Assembly (NCBI RefSeq): GCF_002161595.1
Contig: NZ_NFID01000015.1
Span: 43,839-107,838 of the forward strand
Source: Gemmiger sp. An50
GTDB lineage: Bacteria > Bacillota > Clostridia > Oscillospirales > Ruminococcaceae
Direction: 5' to 3'
DNA: 64,000 nucleotides
Below are positions 1 through 8,840 of the stretch, piece by piece. Both the position numbers and the translations under genes were made by a program. The notes beneath the pieces were generated by a model. That model was given only the letters and a program-made list of their open reading frames with translations, did not search any database and had not been told where the DNA came from. Each line of letters opens with the position of its first letter. Within the stretch, counting starts at the first letter, position 1.

Positions 1-552
1 GGGGGCCACGCAGTTCACGGTCACGCCGCGGGCGGCCAGTTCCTTGGCCAGGCTCTTGCTCATGCCGATCAGACCGGCCTTGCTGGCCGCGTAGTTGGCC
101 TGACCCGCGTTGCCGCGCACGCCCACGATGCTGGAAACGTTCACGATCCGGCCGCTGCGCTGCTTCATCATGGGGCGGCAGGCGGCCTTCATGCAGTGGA
201 AGGCACCCTTCAGGTTGGTATTCAGTACCGCGTCGAAGTCCTCTTCGCTCATGCGCATCATCAGGTTGTCGCGGGTGATGCCTGCGTTGTTTACCAGCAC
301 GTCGATGCGGCCGAAGCGCTCCAGGGTCTGGGCAATCAGGTTCTGGGCGTCAGCCTCGCAGGCCACGTTGCCCTGAATGGCGAAGGCTTCCACGCCCAGG
401 GCGCGGCATTCCTCGGCTACAGCCTCGGCGGCAGCGGCGCTGCCCGCGTAGTTCACGGCCACGTTCACACCCTGTGCGGCCAGGGCCAGGCAGATGGCCC
501 GGCCGATGCCGCGGCTGCCGCCGGTTACCAGTGCACTCTGTTTTGCTTCCAT
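1..552 (-). CDS. fabG: 3-oxoacyl-ACP reductase FabG, C-terminus cut by window edge
   Basis: FabG is a cytosolic NADPH-dependent reductase that turns 3-oxoacyl-ACP into 3-hydroxyacyl-ACP in type II fatty acid synthesis. The first 184 codons are present. They show the short-chain dehydrogenase nucleotide motif TGGSRGIG (residues 10-17), the NNAG motif after beta-4, the catalytic serine in VNVSSIVG and the YAASK active site. The family is about 245 residues, so some 60 C-terminal residues lie outside the window. The ATG at 552 shares one base with the fabD stop (TGATG), so the two are translationally coupled. It is the most distal gene of the fab/acc operon seen here. Confidence 0.96.
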   Translation of the reverse strand, partial: MEAKQSALVTGGSRGIGRAICLALAAQGVNVAVNYAGSAAAAEAVAEECRALGVEAFAIQGNVACEADAQNLIAQTLERFGRIDVLVNNAGITRDNLMMRMSEEDFDAVLNTNLKGAFHCMKAACRPMMKQRSGRIVNVSSIVGVRGNAGQANYAASKAGLIGMSKSLAKELAARGVTVNCVAP

Positions 553-1496
553 CAGGTTTCTCCTTTCAGCCATTCGAGGGCAGCGGCCAGATCCTCAGCG
601 GTTTCCACCGAGCGAACAGCAGCGCCCTTCACGGTCTTCTTCACAAGGCCGGCCAGCGTCTTGCCTGGGCCTACTTCCAAAAATGCGTCCACGCCGTCCT
701 CGGCCATGCGGCGGATGATGTCCTCCATGTATACGCTGGACTGCACCTGCTTCTCCAGCAGGGCGGGGATGGTGTCGCTGTCGGCTTTGGGGCCGCCCAG
801 GCAGTTGAAGTACACCGGGCAGCTCATCTCGCCGAAGGATACCTCCTTGAACTTTTCCCGCAGCGCGTCACCGGCGGGAGCCATCAGCGAGGTGTGGAAG
901 GGGCCGGAGACCTTCAGGGGCACGCAGCGCTTTGCACCGGCGGCCTTGGCAGCCTCACAGGCAGCGTCCACAGCGGCCTGGTCGCCCGCAATGGCCATCT
1001 GGCCGGGGCAGTTGTAGTTGGCGATCTCCACCACACCGCCGGTGGCCTGGGCAGCCTGGGCGCAGGCAGCGCTCAGCGCCTCACGGTCCAGACCCAGAAT
1101 AGCAGCCATTCCGCAGGGGCGGCCGGTCACAGCCTGCTCCATGGCCTTGCCACGGAAGGCGGCCAGAGAAACGGCAGTAGCTGCGTCGAACACACCGGCG
1201 CAGCACAGGGCGGAATACTCGCCCAGGCTCAGGCCAGCCACGGCGGCAGGCTTGATGCCCTTGTCCTTCAGCACGGCGGTCAGACCGGCGGCAAAGGCTA
1301 CCATGCAGGGCTGGGTGAACTGGGTCTGGCTCAGGGTCTCGTCCGGGCCCTCAAAGCACAGCTGCTTCAGATCAAAATCCACCGAAGCGTCCGCGGCGTC
1401 CAGCGCGGCGCGGAACAAGGGTTCGCTCTCGTAAAGGTCTTTGCCCATCCCGGCGTGCTGAGCGCCCTGACCGGCATACAAAATCGCAAGTTTCAT
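552..1496 (-). CDS. fabD: malonyl-CoA:ACP transacylase FabD
   Basis: FabD moves the malonyl group from malonyl-CoA to acyl carrier protein. The GQGAQ motif is at residues 9-13, the catalytic serine S90 lies in [10 protein letters not shown] and the partner histidine H201 in GPFHTSLM. The 314-residue length is normal. The frame is open six codons further up, to an ATG at 1514. I chose the ATG at 1496 because the family begins with the [11 protein letters not shown] block and because it forms an ATGA overlap with the stop of the upstream nitronate monooxygenase-like gene. A GGAGG lies 11 bases before it. It is co-transcribed with the rest of the fab/acc genes. Confidence 0.96.
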   Translation of the reverse strand: MKLAILYAGQGAQHAGMGKDLYESEPLFRAALDAADASVDFDLKQLCFEGPDETLSQTQFTQPCMVAFAAGLTAVLKDKGIKPAAVAGLSLGEYSALCCAGVFDAATAVSLAAFRGKAMEQAVTGRPCGMAAILGLDREALSAACAQAAQATGGVVEIANYNCPGQMAIAGDQAAVDAACEAAKAAGAKRCVPLKVSGPFHTSLMAPAGDALREKFKEVSFGEMSCPVYFNCLGGPKADSDTIPALLEKQVQSSVYMEDIIRRMAEDGVDAFLEVGPGKTLAGLVKKTVKGAAVRSVETAEDLAAALEWLKGET

Positions 1497-2569
1497 TGTG
1501 TCTGTTTCCTCCATTCGGCGGCAAGCTCATCCATCAGCTCCCGCACATGAACCAGTTTGGTCATGCGGCCCACGTTGGCGCCGCAGAAGAAAAGTCCCTC
1601 CTGCCAGTTGCCGCGCACCGCTTCAATCAGTGCACTCGCAATGCAGTAGATGGTATCGGCTTTTTTGCAGGGGACCAGGCAGTTTACGCAGCGTTTGGGC
1701 GGAAAAGTCTCGCCCGCGGCTAGCCGCTGGATCAGCGGGCTGTTCAGCGCCCGACCGGGCATGCCCACCGGGCTGTGCACGATGCGTACGTCCTCCGGCT
1801 TTGCATCCAGCATGGCCTGCTTGTAGGCAGGGGAGGCGTCGCACTCGTAGGTGCCGATGAACCGGGTGGCCAGCTGCACACCCGCTGCGCCCAGCTGCTC
1901 CAGCCGGGCCGCATCCTCGCCGGTGTAAACACCGCCCGCCGCAAACAGCGGAATGGGACGGCCTGCCAGCTCCTCAAAGGGGCGCAGCTGCTCGGTGATG
2001 GCGGGCACCAGCGTTTCCAGGCACTGGGCGGAGCCGTTTTTCACATCCTGCTCCTCAAAGCCCAGATGTCCGCCCGCCAGGGGGCCCTCCACCACCATGA
2101 AGTCGGGCAGAACGCCGAAGCGCTTGTACCACAGCTTGCACAGGGTGGCCGCAGCACGGGAGCTGGACACGATAGGCGCCAGCGCCACGTCCGCGTCACC
2201 GGCAATGGCGGGAAGGTCCACTGCCAGGCCTGCACCGCAGACCACCGCATCCACACCGGCTTTGATAGCGGTACGGATGCTGTCCGCATACTGGGTGGTG
2301 GCGACCATTGCATTGATGGCAACCATGCCCAGTCCGCCAGCCAGTTCCTTGGCCTTTTTGATTTCCTTTTCCAGAGCACGCAGGTTGGCCCCGTTGGGGT
2401 CGCGGTCGAAGTCCGGCTCGTTGAAACCGGCCACCGCGGTGCTGATGGTGCCCATGCCGCCGCAGGCAGCAACGGCACCGGCCAGACCGCCCAGGGAAAC
2501 GCCGACACCCATGCCGCCCTGCAAAATGGGCAGCTGCAGCGTACGGCCGCGGATGGTTACAGCCTGCAT
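1493..2569 (-). CDS. nitronate monooxygenase / FabK-like FMN protein
   Basis: This 358-residue protein belongs to the nitronate monooxygenase/FabK flavoprotein superfamily, an FMN-binding TIM barrel. The N-terminal LPILQGGMGVGVS, the GGHLG block (167-171) and the AAGGVYTGEDAARL phosphate-binding region are the family signatures. It differs from the adjacent true FabK in carrying a cysteine cluster near the C-terminus (C294, C297, C301, C309) that FabK lacks. Genes like it often sit in clostridial fab operons. Its substrate is not evident; it could be an auxiliary enoyl reductase or a nitronate oxidase. It lies 4 bases downstream of fabK and overlaps fabD by 4. Confidence 0.85.
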   Translation of the reverse strand: MQAVTIRGRTLQLPILQGGMGVGVSLGGLAGAVAACGGMGTISTAVAGFNEPDFDRDPNGANLRALEKEIKKAKELAGGLGMVAINAMVATTQYADSIRTAIKAGVDAVVCGAGLAVDLPAIAGDADVALAPIVSSSRAAATLCKLWYKRFGVLPDFMVVEGPLAGGHLGFEEQDVKNGSAQCLETLVPAITEQLRPFEELAGRPIPLFAAGGVYTGEDAARLEQLGAAGVQLATRFIGTYECDASPAYKQAMLDAKPEDVRIVHSPVGMPGRALNSPLIQRLAAGETFPPKRCVNCLVPCKKADTIYCIASALIEAVRGNWQEGLFFCGANVGRMTKLVHVRELMDELAAEWRKQTQ

Positions 2570-2573
2570 AAGC

Positions 2574-3512
2574 TTACTCCTGTTCCAGCTGGTGCAGCCG
2601 CTCGATGCAGCCGTTGTTCAGCTCCTCAAAAATGGTGCGCAGGGGGCGGATCTCATGCAGCATGCCCGCCACCTGACCGGCCATCAGGCTGCCGGTGTCG
2701 GTGTCACCCTCGAATACGGCGCGGCGCAGGGAACCCAGAGTGTACTTCTCCAGCTCCATCTTGTCGGCACCGGCCTTCTCCTGGGCCACATAGCTGCGAG
2801 CCATCTTGTTTTTCAGGATGCGCACGGGGGTACCGGCGATGCGGCCGGTGACCACGGTGTCGTTGTCCTTGGCCTTGAGCACGGCATTCTTGTAGTTCTC
2901 ATGAACAGGGCACTCCTCGCTCACCAGCAGGCAGGTGCCCAGCTGCGCGCCGCAGGCGCCCAGTGCAAAGGCAGCCAGCAGCTGACGGCCGTCAGCGATA
3001 CCGCCGGCGGCGATTACGGGCAGATTGTACTCCTTCATGGCGTCCACCACCTGGGGAACCAGGGCCATGGTGGTCATCTCGCCCACATGGCCGCCGCTCT
3101 CGGTGCCCTCGGCGATGATGCCGTCCACACCCAGGCCGGCCATGCGGCGGGCCAGCACAACAGCAGGCACAACGGGGAACACCTTGATGCCCGCTTCCTT
3201 CCACATGGGAACGTAAGCGCCGGGGTTGCCAGCGCCGGTGGTCACAACGGGAACCTTTTCCTCCACCACGATGTGGGCCATCTTCTCAGCGTCCGGGTTC
3301 ATCAGCATGATGTTAACGCCGAAGGGCTTGTCGGTCAGGCTGCGGCAGATGTGAATCTGCTCCCGCAGCATGTCGGCGGTCATGCCGCCCGCACCGATCA
3401 GGCCCAGCGCACCCGCATTGGAAACCGCTGCGGCAAAGGTGCCGGTGGCAATGTTGGCCATACCGCCCTGGATGAAGGGGAATTCGGTCCCGAGGATCTC
3501 GTTCAAACGCAT
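2574..3512 (-). CDS. fabK: enoyl-ACP reductase II FabK
   Basis: FabK is the FMN-dependent enoyl-ACP reductase that replaces FabI in many Firmicutes and performs the last step of each elongation round. The 312 residues match family length. The sequence starts with FPFIQGGMANIA, has the FMN-contacting AAGGIADGRQLL region and the catalytic histidine H142 in the FabK-specific ESGGHVGEMTT motif. That motif separates it from the neighbouring paralogue. No FabI, FabL or FabV gene is in the window, so this is the likely essential reductase. It lies between fabH (33-base gap) and the paralogue (4-base gap). Confidence 0.95.
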   Translation of the reverse strand: MRLNEILGTEFPFIQGGMANIATGTFAAAVSNAGALGLIGAGGMTADMLREQIHICRSLTDKPFGVNIMLMNPDAEKMAHIVVEEKVPVVTTGAGNPGAYVPMWKEAGIKVFPVVPAVVLARRMAGLGVDGIIAEGTESGGHVGEMTTMALVPQVVDAMKEYNLPVIAAGGIADGRQLLAAFALGACGAQLGTCLLVSEECPVHENYKNAVLKAKDNDTVVTGRIAGTPVRILKNKMARSYVAQEKAGADKMELEKYTLGSLRRAVFEGDTDTGSLMAGQVAGMLHEIRPLRTIFEELNNGCIERLHQLEQE

Positions 3513-3545
3513 ATTGTTACTCCTTTTTTATCAGAGGGGCTTTGC

Positions 3546-4490
3546 TTAGAAACGCAGCAGTACCGCGCCCCAGGTCAGCCCCGCGCCAAAGCCCACACAG
3601 GCCACGGTCTGACCGGGCCGGATCGCGCCGGATTCCAGCATCTCGTCCAAAGCGAGGGGGATGCTGGCAGCGGAGGTGTTGCCGTAGCGATGCATGTTCT
3701 TGTAAAATTTGTCCGCCGGAGCGCCCAGCTTTTTCACCACATGGTCGATGATGCGGCTGTTTGCCTGGTGGCAGACAACATGATCCACCTGCTCCAGGCT
3801 GGTGCCGCTCTTCTCGAACAGCTGACCCAGGCACTTGGGGATGATGTCCACCGCAAAGCGGAAGATCGCCCGTCCGTCCATGAACAGATATCGGCTCTGG
3901 CCGGGCAGCAGGCTGTTGGCATGCAGACCGGCAGCCTCGCCCCGGCCGCCCAGAATGCAGGCGTAGGGCAGATCCGCCAGACGAACCACAGCGGCGGCCG
4001 CGCCGTCGCCGAACAGCACGCAGGTGGAGCGGTCTTCCATGTCCAGCACGCGGGAGATGCACTCCGCGCCGATGACCAGGGCATATTCCCCGGCGCTGCC
4101 CGCCATCAGAAGGGAGCGGGCGGTTTCCAGCGCGTAGATGAAGCCGGTGCAGGCGGCGTTCAGATCAAAGCAGGGGATGGCGGCGGTGCAGCCCAGCGCT
4201 TCGTGGACCTGGCAGGCCACCGAGGGGGTGAAGCTGTCCGGGGTGAAGGTGGCGGTCAGGATCAGACCCAGCTGATCCGCGCTCACGCCAGCCTTCTCCA
4301 GCGCCTTGCGGGCCGCGCCCGCAGAAAGGCTCACAACGCCCTCGTCTTCCCCGCAGAAATACCGCTGGCGGATGCCGGTGCGGGTGGAGATCCACTCGTC
4401 GCTGGTTTCCACCATGCGGGCCATATCGTCGTTGGTCACACAGCGCTGCGGCAGGCAGCGCCCGGTGCCCAGAATTTCCAGTCCCGTCAT
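3546..4490 (-). CDS. fabH: 3-oxoacyl-ACP synthase III FabH
   Basis: FabH condenses an acyl-CoA primer with malonyl-ACP to start fatty acid synthesis. The catalytic triad is complete: C114 in NAACTGFIYA, H241 in VVCHQANSRI and N271 in RYGNTSAASIP. The 314-residue length is usual. The ATG at 4490 shares one base with the stop of accA, so translation is coupled. Placed between the acetyl-CoA carboxylase genes and fabK, it forms the initiation module of the operon. No fabF was found in this window; it may lie beyond fabG. Confidence 0.96.
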   Translation of the reverse strand: MTGLEILGTGRCLPQRCVTNDDMARMVETSDEWISTRTGIRQRYFCGEDEGVVSLSAGAARKALEKAGVSADQLGLILTATFTPDSFTPSVACQVHEALGCTAAIPCFDLNAACTGFIYALETARSLLMAGSAGEYALVIGAECISRVLDMEDRSTCVLFGDGAAAAVVRLADLPYACILGGRGEAAGLHANSLLPGQSRYLFMDGRAIFRFAVDIIPKCLGQLFEKSGTSLEQVDHVVCHQANSRIIDHVVKKLGAPADKFYKNMHRYGNTSAASIPLALDEMLESGAIRPGQTVACVGFGAGLTWGAVLLRF

Positions 4491-5314
4491 CAGAAAAGGT
4501 CCTTTCCGGGCTCTTGCAGGAATGCGGAACCCATGGTTCTGAATTTTTTGTGCCGGTGAGCCGCCGGGTCGGAAATGCGGTCCGCCTGGCGCAGGGCCTT
4601 CTGCAGCGCCGCGTCCACCGCGTCAAACATTGCGGCGGGGTTTGCATGTGCGCCCTCCGGCGGTTCGGGAATGATCCCGTCGATGATGCCCAGCTGCTCC
4701 AGGTCTTGGGCAGTGAGCTTCATCACGTCACAGGCCTCGGCGCTGCGGGTGGAATCCTTCCACAGAATGCTGGCAAAGCCCTCGGGGGAAAGCACCGAGT
4801 AGATGGCGTTTTCCAGCATCAGCACCGTGTTGCCCATGGCCAGCGCCAGTGCGCCGCCGCTGCCGCCCTCACCGGTAACCACCGCGATCAGAGGTACGTT
4901 CAGCTCGCTCATCACGGCCAGGCTGCGGGCAATGGCCTCACCCTGGCCGTGTGCCTCGGCCTCCAGACCGGGGTAGGCGCCGGGGGTGTCGATGAAGGTG
5001 ATGATGGGCCGGCCGAATTTGTCCGCCTGGCGCATCAGTCGCTGGGCCTTGCGGTAGCCTTCCGGGCTGGGCATACCGAAGTTGCAGCGGGTGTTTTCCT
5101 CCAGATTGCGGCCCTTGCGGTGGCCGATCACCGTGACCGGGCGTCCGTGGAACATGGCGATGCCGCCCAGAATGCCCGCGTCTTCACCGCACAGCCGGTC
5201 GCCCTTCTGCTCAAAGAAATCGGTGAACAGGGCCTTGATATAATCCGCCGTACCGGGGCGGCCCGCATGCCGGGCCAGCGCCACCTTCTCAGCGGGGGTA
5301 TGCAGTTCAGCCAC
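4490..5314 (-). CDS. accA: acetyl-CoA carboxylase carboxyltransferase subunit alpha
   Basis: AccA and AccD form the carboxyltransferase that moves CO2 from biotin to acetyl-CoA. The protein shows the crotonase-fold signatures of Acc[28 protein letters not shown] and [14 protein letters not shown]. The frame opens at a GTG at 5323, but that codon lies directly against the AAAGGAG. The GTG at 5314 has an 8-base spacing and gives the usual start ([10 protein letters not shown]), so I prefer it (274 residues). It overlaps the accD stop by 8 bases, the coupling expected for subunits made in equal amount. Confidence 0.94.
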   Translation of the reverse strand: MAELHTPAEKVALARHAGRPGTADYIKALFTDFFEQKGDRLCGEDAGILGGIAMFHGRPVTVIGHRKGRNLEENTRCNFGMPSPEGYRKAQRLMRQADKFGRPIITFIDTPGAYPGLEAEAHGQGEAIARSLAVMSELNVPLIAVVTGEGGSGGALALAMGNTVLMLENAIYSVLSPEGFASILWKDSTRSAEACDVMKLTAQDLEQLGIIDGIIPEPPEGAHANPAAMFDAVDAALQKALRQADRISDPAAHRHKKFRTMGSAFLQEPGKDLF

Positions 5315-6194
5315 GGCGGGCACCTCCTTTGGCGTGCAGCCGAAGCAGCTGCATCAGTGTGGATTTCATCTGACCGCGGGGAACCACCGCATCCATAAAG
5401 CCGTGCTCCTCCAGATACTCGGAGCGCTGGAAGCCCTCCGGCAGCTTCTGGCCGATGGTTTGCTCGATCACGCGGGGGCCGGCAAAGCCGATCAGGGCCT
5501 TGGGCTCAGCCAGAGTGATGTCGCCCAGGGACGCAAAGCTGGCGGTCACGCCGCCGGTGGTGGGATGGGTCAGGCAAGCAATGTACAGCCCGCCTGCCTG
5601 CTGGAAGCGGGTGATGGCCTCGGCGGTCTTGGCCATCTGCATCAGCGAGAGGATGCCCTCCTGCATTCGGGCACCGCCGGAAGCGCAGAAGATCACCAGG
5701 GGCAGCTTTGCCTTGCGGGCGGTGTCGGCGGCCAGTGCCACCTTTTCGCCCACTGCAACGCCCATGCTGCCCATCAGGAAACGGCCGTCCATTACGGCCA
5801 CAACAGCGGGCCAGCCGCCGATGCGGCCCTTAGCGGTGACCACCGCCTCGGACAGTCCGGTGCGGCGGCGCAGGCCCTCCAGCTTGTCGTCGTAGCCATC
5901 AAAATCCAGGGGATTCGAGGCGCACATGCCGTCGTTCAGTTCCTGGAAGGTGCCGGAATCCAGTGTGAGGGCCAGCCGCTGGTATGCGCCGATGGGCCGG
6001 TGATGGCCGCAGTGGGGGCAGACGTACAACTGATCGGCCCACTGCCGCTTGCTCACGGCTTCGCCGCAGGCAGGGCACTGCTCAAAAATGGCCGGCGCGT
6101 CAATGCGGCTGGAGGAGGGCAGGCGTCCGCCCTCCCGCATCACCTTCAGGCGCAGCAGCCGCTGCCGCCGATCGGAAAATCGTTCGTTCAGCAT
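5307..6194 (-). CDS. accD: acetyl-CoA carboxylase carboxyltransferase subunit beta
   Basis: AccD is the second carboxyltransferase subunit. Its N-terminal zinc ribbon is intact: C40, C43, C59 and C62 in the CPAC...CPHC pattern. The crotonase-fold core follows, with [10 protein letters not shown] and [13 protein letters not shown]. The 295-residue length is normal. Its ATG directly follows the accC stop and its own stop overlaps accA. In this operon the carboxylase genes come first and the elongation genes after, so malonyl-CoA supply and use are made from one message. Confidence 0.95.
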   Translation of the reverse strand: MLNERFSDRRQRLLRLKVMREGGRLPSSSRIDAPAIFEQCPACGEAVSKRQWADQLYVCPHCGHHRPIGAYQRLALTLDSGTFQELNDGMCASNPLDFDGYDDKLEGLRRRTGLSEAVVTAKGRIGGWPAVVAVMDGRFLMGSMGVAVGEKVALAADTARKAKLPLVIFCASGGARMQEGILSLMQMAKTAEAITRFQQAGGLYIACLTHPTTGGVTASFASLGDITLAEPKALIGFAGPRVIEQTIGQKLPEGFQRSEYLEEHGFMDAVVPRGQMKSTLMQLLRLHAKGGARRG

Positions 6195-7589
6195 TTAGCG
6201 TTCCTCCTCGTCGGCCAGAGGCGCACCCTTCTCCATCCAGTTCAGCACCTCGTCCAGGTTGTTTTCAATGAAGGAGGTGTTGTAATCGCCCTTCAGATAA
6301 TCCGGGTGATACAGGATCAGATGGGCCAGTTCCGCGCCGGTGGGATAGCCCTCCACAATGAACTCCTCCAACACCCGGCGCATCCGGCGGATGGCAGCCA
6401 GGCGGGTGGGGGCGTGTACGATGAGCTTGGCCACCATAGAATCGTAGAAGGGGCTCAGCTCGTAGCCGTTGTACAAAGCGGAATCCACCCGCACGCCGCA
6501 GCCGCCCGGGAAGTGCACGAATTCGGTCTTGCCGGGCATGGGGGCGAAGTTCTTGGCGGGGTCTTCCGCGTTGATCCGCACCTCGATGGCGTGGCCATTC
6601 AGCTTCACATCCTCCTGAGTGAAGGAGAGCGGCAGCCCGGCGGCCACACGAATCTGCTCCTTGACCAGATCCTGCCCGGTGACCATCTCGGTGACCGGGT
6701 GCTCCACCTGAATGCGGGTATTCATCTCAATAAAGTAGTAGTTGCCTTCCGGGTCCAGCACGAACTCAATGGTGCCCGCACCCTCGTAGCCGCAGCTCTG
6801 GGCGGCCTTTACCGCATCCCGGCCCATGGCCTGGCGCAGTTCGGGGGAAAGCGCCTTGGAGGGGGATTCCTCCATCAGCTTCTGGTTCTTGCGCTGGATC
6901 GAGCAGTCGCGCTCGCCCAGATGAACCACATGGCCCTGCTGGTCGGCCATGATCTGGAACTCAATATGCCGGGGGGAAAGAACCAGCTTTTCCAGATACA
7001 TTTCGCCGTTGCCGAAGCAGGCCACGGCCTCCGCCTGGGCGGAGGCAAAAGCGGCAGGCAGCTCCTCCGGGCTGAACACCCGGCGCATGCCGCGTCCGCC
7101 GCCGCCGGCGCTGGCCTTCAGCAGCACTGGGTAACCGATGCGCTCGGCCACCTTCAAAGCATCCTCGGCGCTCTCGATCACGCCGTCGGAGCCAGGAACC
7201 ACCGGCACGCCCGCCTTGATCATCAGCTCACGGGCGGCAGCCTTGTTGCCCATCTTGCGGATCACATCGCCGCTGGGGCCGATGAACTTGAGCCCGCACT
7301 GGGCGCACAGATCCGCGAATTCGTCGTTTTCCGAAAGGAAACCGTAGCCGGGGTGGATGGCCTCACAGCCGCTTTCCACCGCTGCGGTCAGAATGGCGGT
7401 CTGGTTTAAGTAGCTCTGCGCTGCTTTGGCAGGACCGATGCACACGGCCTTGGTGGCCAGCTGCACATGCAGGGCGGTGGCGTCGGCGGTAGAATACACC
7501 GCCACGGTCTCGATGCCAAGCTCACGGCAGGCGCGGATGATGCGCACCGCGATCTCGCCGCGGTTGGCGATTAAAATACGTTTGAACAT
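6195..7589 (-). CDS. accC: biotin carboxylase AccC
   Basis: AccC carboxylates the biotin on AccB using ATP and bicarbonate. The start MFKRILIANRGEIAVRI, the AIHPGYGFLSEN motif, the ATP-grasp glycine loop GGGGRGMR and the EMNTRIQVEHPVTEM active-site motif are all present. At 464 residues it is slightly longer than the usual 447, with the extra residues at the C-terminus after the LNWMEKGAPLADEEER tail. It follows accB by 3 bases and abuts accD. Confidence 0.96.
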   Translation of the reverse strand: MFKRILIANRGEIAVRIIRACRELGIETVAVYSTADATALHVQLATKAVCIGPAKAAQSYLNQTAILTAAVESGCEAIHPGYGFLSENDEFADLCAQCGLKFIGPSGDVIRKMGNKAAARELMIKAGVPVVPGSDGVIESAEDALKVAERIGYPVLLKASAGGGGRGMRRVFSPEELPAAFASAQAEAVACFGNGEMYLEKLVLSPRHIEFQIMADQQGHVVHLGERDCSIQRKNQKLMEESPSKALSPELRQAMGRDAVKAAQSCGYEGAGTIEFVLDPEGNYYFIEMNTRIQVEHPVTEMVTGQDLVKEQIRVAAGLPLSFTQEDVKLNGHAIEVRINAEDPAKNFAPMPGKTEFVHFPGGCGVRVDSALYNGYELSPFYDSMVAKLIVHAPTRLAAIRRMRRVLEEFIVEGYPTGAELAHLILYHPDYLKGDYNTSFIENNLDEVLNWMEKGAPLADEEER

Positions 7590-7592
7590 GGC

Positions 7593-8039
7593 TCACAGCT
7601 CCCGGATCTGGAACAGCGGATCGCCAAAGCCCACCAGAGCGCCGTCCTGCGCGACCAGACTTTCAATCACGCAGTCGCAGGGAGCGGGGATCTCGTTGAT
7701 CATTTTCATGGCTTCGATCAGGCCGATGGTCTGACCCTTGTGCACGGTGTCGCCGGGCTGCACAAAGGGTGTTTCGCCCGGGGCGCTGGCCACATAGAAG
7801 GTGCCTACCAGAGGCGCGTCGATGGTGGCCCCGGCAGCAGGAGCAGCGGCGGCGGGCGCAGCTGCGGGCTGGACGGCAGCAACAACAGGGGCAGCCTCCA
7901 CGGCCGGCGCGCAGACAACGGCGCTCTGGGCGACTGCTTTTTCCAAAGTGATCTGCTCCTCACCGCAGGTGTACTTCAAACGGCTGGCGGAGCTTTCGTC
8001 AAACGCCTTCAGCAGGCTGGTGATTTGTTCCAAGGTCAT
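7593..8039 (-). CDS. accB: biotin carboxyl carrier protein AccB
   Basis: AccB carries the biotin that shuttles between carboxylase and transferase. The biotinylation motif EAMKM has its lysine at residue 112. Before it lies an Ala/Pro-rich flexible linker (about residues 44-72), typical of AccB. The open frame extends upstream to 8189, but the ATG at 8039 is preceded by AAGGAGGT with a 7-base spacing and gives a standard AccB start (MTLEQITSLLKAF), 148 residues. The upstream part of the frame overlaps a strong hairpin and is not protein-like. Confidence 0.95.
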   Translation of the reverse strand: MTLEQITSLLKAFDESSASRLKYTCGEEQITLEKAVAQSAVVCAPAVEAAPVVAAVQPAAAPAAAAPAAGATIDAPLVGTFYVASAPGETPFVQPGDTVHKGQTIGLIEAMKMINEIPAPCDCVIESLVAQDGALVGFGDPLFQIREL

Positions 8040-8100
8040 GCCGGGAACCTCCTTATAAATCGTGATAGGGGCGCGAGAAGGCGGCGCATTGCGCTGCCTT

Positions 8101-8185
8101 TGCGCAAAAAGAAAATCAGCTCCGGCAGAAGCCGGCCGGAACAGGCGGCGGATCGCCGCGTTCCGACCGCCCTGCCAGAGCTGAT
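8101..8185 (-). terminator. attenuator-like terminator between acpP and accB
   Basis: Read on the minus strand, ATCAGCTCTGGCAG (8185-8172) pairs with CTGCCGGAGCTGAT (8128-8115) through one G-T wobble. Nested hairpins fill the interior (a GCGGCG/CGCCGC stem near 8145-8160). The run TTTCTTTTTG follows at once. It fits an intrinsic terminator inside the operon that would let acpP be expressed above the downstream enzymes. Confidence 0.75.
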
Positions 8186-8227
8186 GCAAAGCACCGGTAA
8201 AAAGCGCCTTGCCTTATGCCGCAAAAA

Positions 8228-8452
8228 TCAGGCGTTGGCCTCCAGGTAATTCACAATGTCGCCAACGGTCTTCATGTTGGCCAGCTCCTCGTCGGAGATG
8301 GCAACGCCCAGGTTGTCCTCCAGAGCCATGTTCAGCTCAACAGCGTCCAGGCTGTCAGCGCCCAGATCGTCGGCCAGGCTGGCCTCCATGGTCACTTTGT
8401 CAGCGTCGCAGCTCAGGGTGTCCACAATGATATCGCGTACTTTCTCAAACAT
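8228..8452 (-). CDS. acpP: acyl carrier protein
   Basis: This 74-residue acidic four-helix protein is the acyl carrier protein of the fatty acid synthase. The phosphopantetheine serine is S34 in [10 protein letters not shown]. It is the first gene after the operon promoter, with an untranslated leader of about 100 bases. An attenuator-like hairpin follows it. Being promoter-proximal and followed by a partial terminator suits a protein needed in large excess over the enzymes. Length and sequence match bacterial AcpP throughout. Confidence 0.97.
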   Translation of the reverse strand: MFEKVRDIIVDTLSCDADKVTMEASLADDLGADSLDAVELNMALEDNLGVAISDEELANMKTVGDIVNYLEANA

Positions 8453-8514
8453 AATAAACTCTCGCTTTCCTTGGTTATTTTTTCAGGTGTTGAAATGTGT
8501 CGAAAAATGGTTTC

Positions 8515-8552
8515 ATAATTTTAATTAAAATTATTTAACTAAAATTATTTAA
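8515..8552. promoter_or_regulatory. palindrome and direct-repeat operator of the fab operon
   Basis: A perfect 20-bp palindrome occupies 8515-8534 (core TAATTTTAATTAAAATTA). It overlaps two direct copies of TAAAATTATTTAA (8526-8538 and 8540-8552, 14-bp period). The block starts just after the -10 box and covers the expected transcription start near 8550, the usual place for a repressor. It does not resemble the FapR site or the TTTGA-N3-TCAAA FabT type, so the regulator is unknown. Confidence 0.6.
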
Positions 8553-8556
8553 GTAT

Positions 8557-8584
8557 ATTGTAGCAAGAATCCGGGGATTGTCAA
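8557..8584 (-). promoter_or_regulatory. promoter of the fab/acc operon
   Basis: On the minus strand a perfect -35 TTGACA (8584-8579) is followed by a 16-bp spacer and TACAAT (8562-8557). It lies about 105 bases upstream of acpP and is the only strong promoter seen before the operon. Confidence 0.85.
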
Positions 8585-8742
8585 GAGAAAAACTTAAAAT
8601 TTTTGAATCTTTTTTGTGGCTGCCACGTTGCACGGGGTACAAGCTGCTTATATAATAAAGATGTATAATAAACGAAACAAAGAAAAACGAAGAAATTTGC
8701 GAAAAGCAGTACATTAACAGTGCCAAAAGGCCCGGCGCCATC

Positions 8743-8772
8743 TTGCACAAAGCGGCTTTTATGGGGTAAAAT
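8743..8772 (+). promoter_or_regulatory. candidate promoter for the EAL-domain gene
   Basis: TTGCAC (8743-8748), an 18-bp spacer and TAAAAT (8767-8772) lie about 70 bases before the start of the EAL protein gene. The match to consensus is moderate. Confidence 0.4.
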
Positions 8773-8840
8773 AAAAAGAGCATTTTATTGTAATATAGTC
8801 GAAAGAATAATGCCAAAAGAGTAGGGGAAGGAGGCGGGAG

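Noticed and set aside
1953..4559. 868-residue open frame on the plus strand
   Set aside because: It runs antisense to nitronate monooxygenase, fabK and fabH, which have clear families and motifs. Long antisense frames are expected in GC-rich genes.
5334..7409. 691-residue open frame on the plus strand
   Set aside because: It is antisense to accD and accC and has no start signal.
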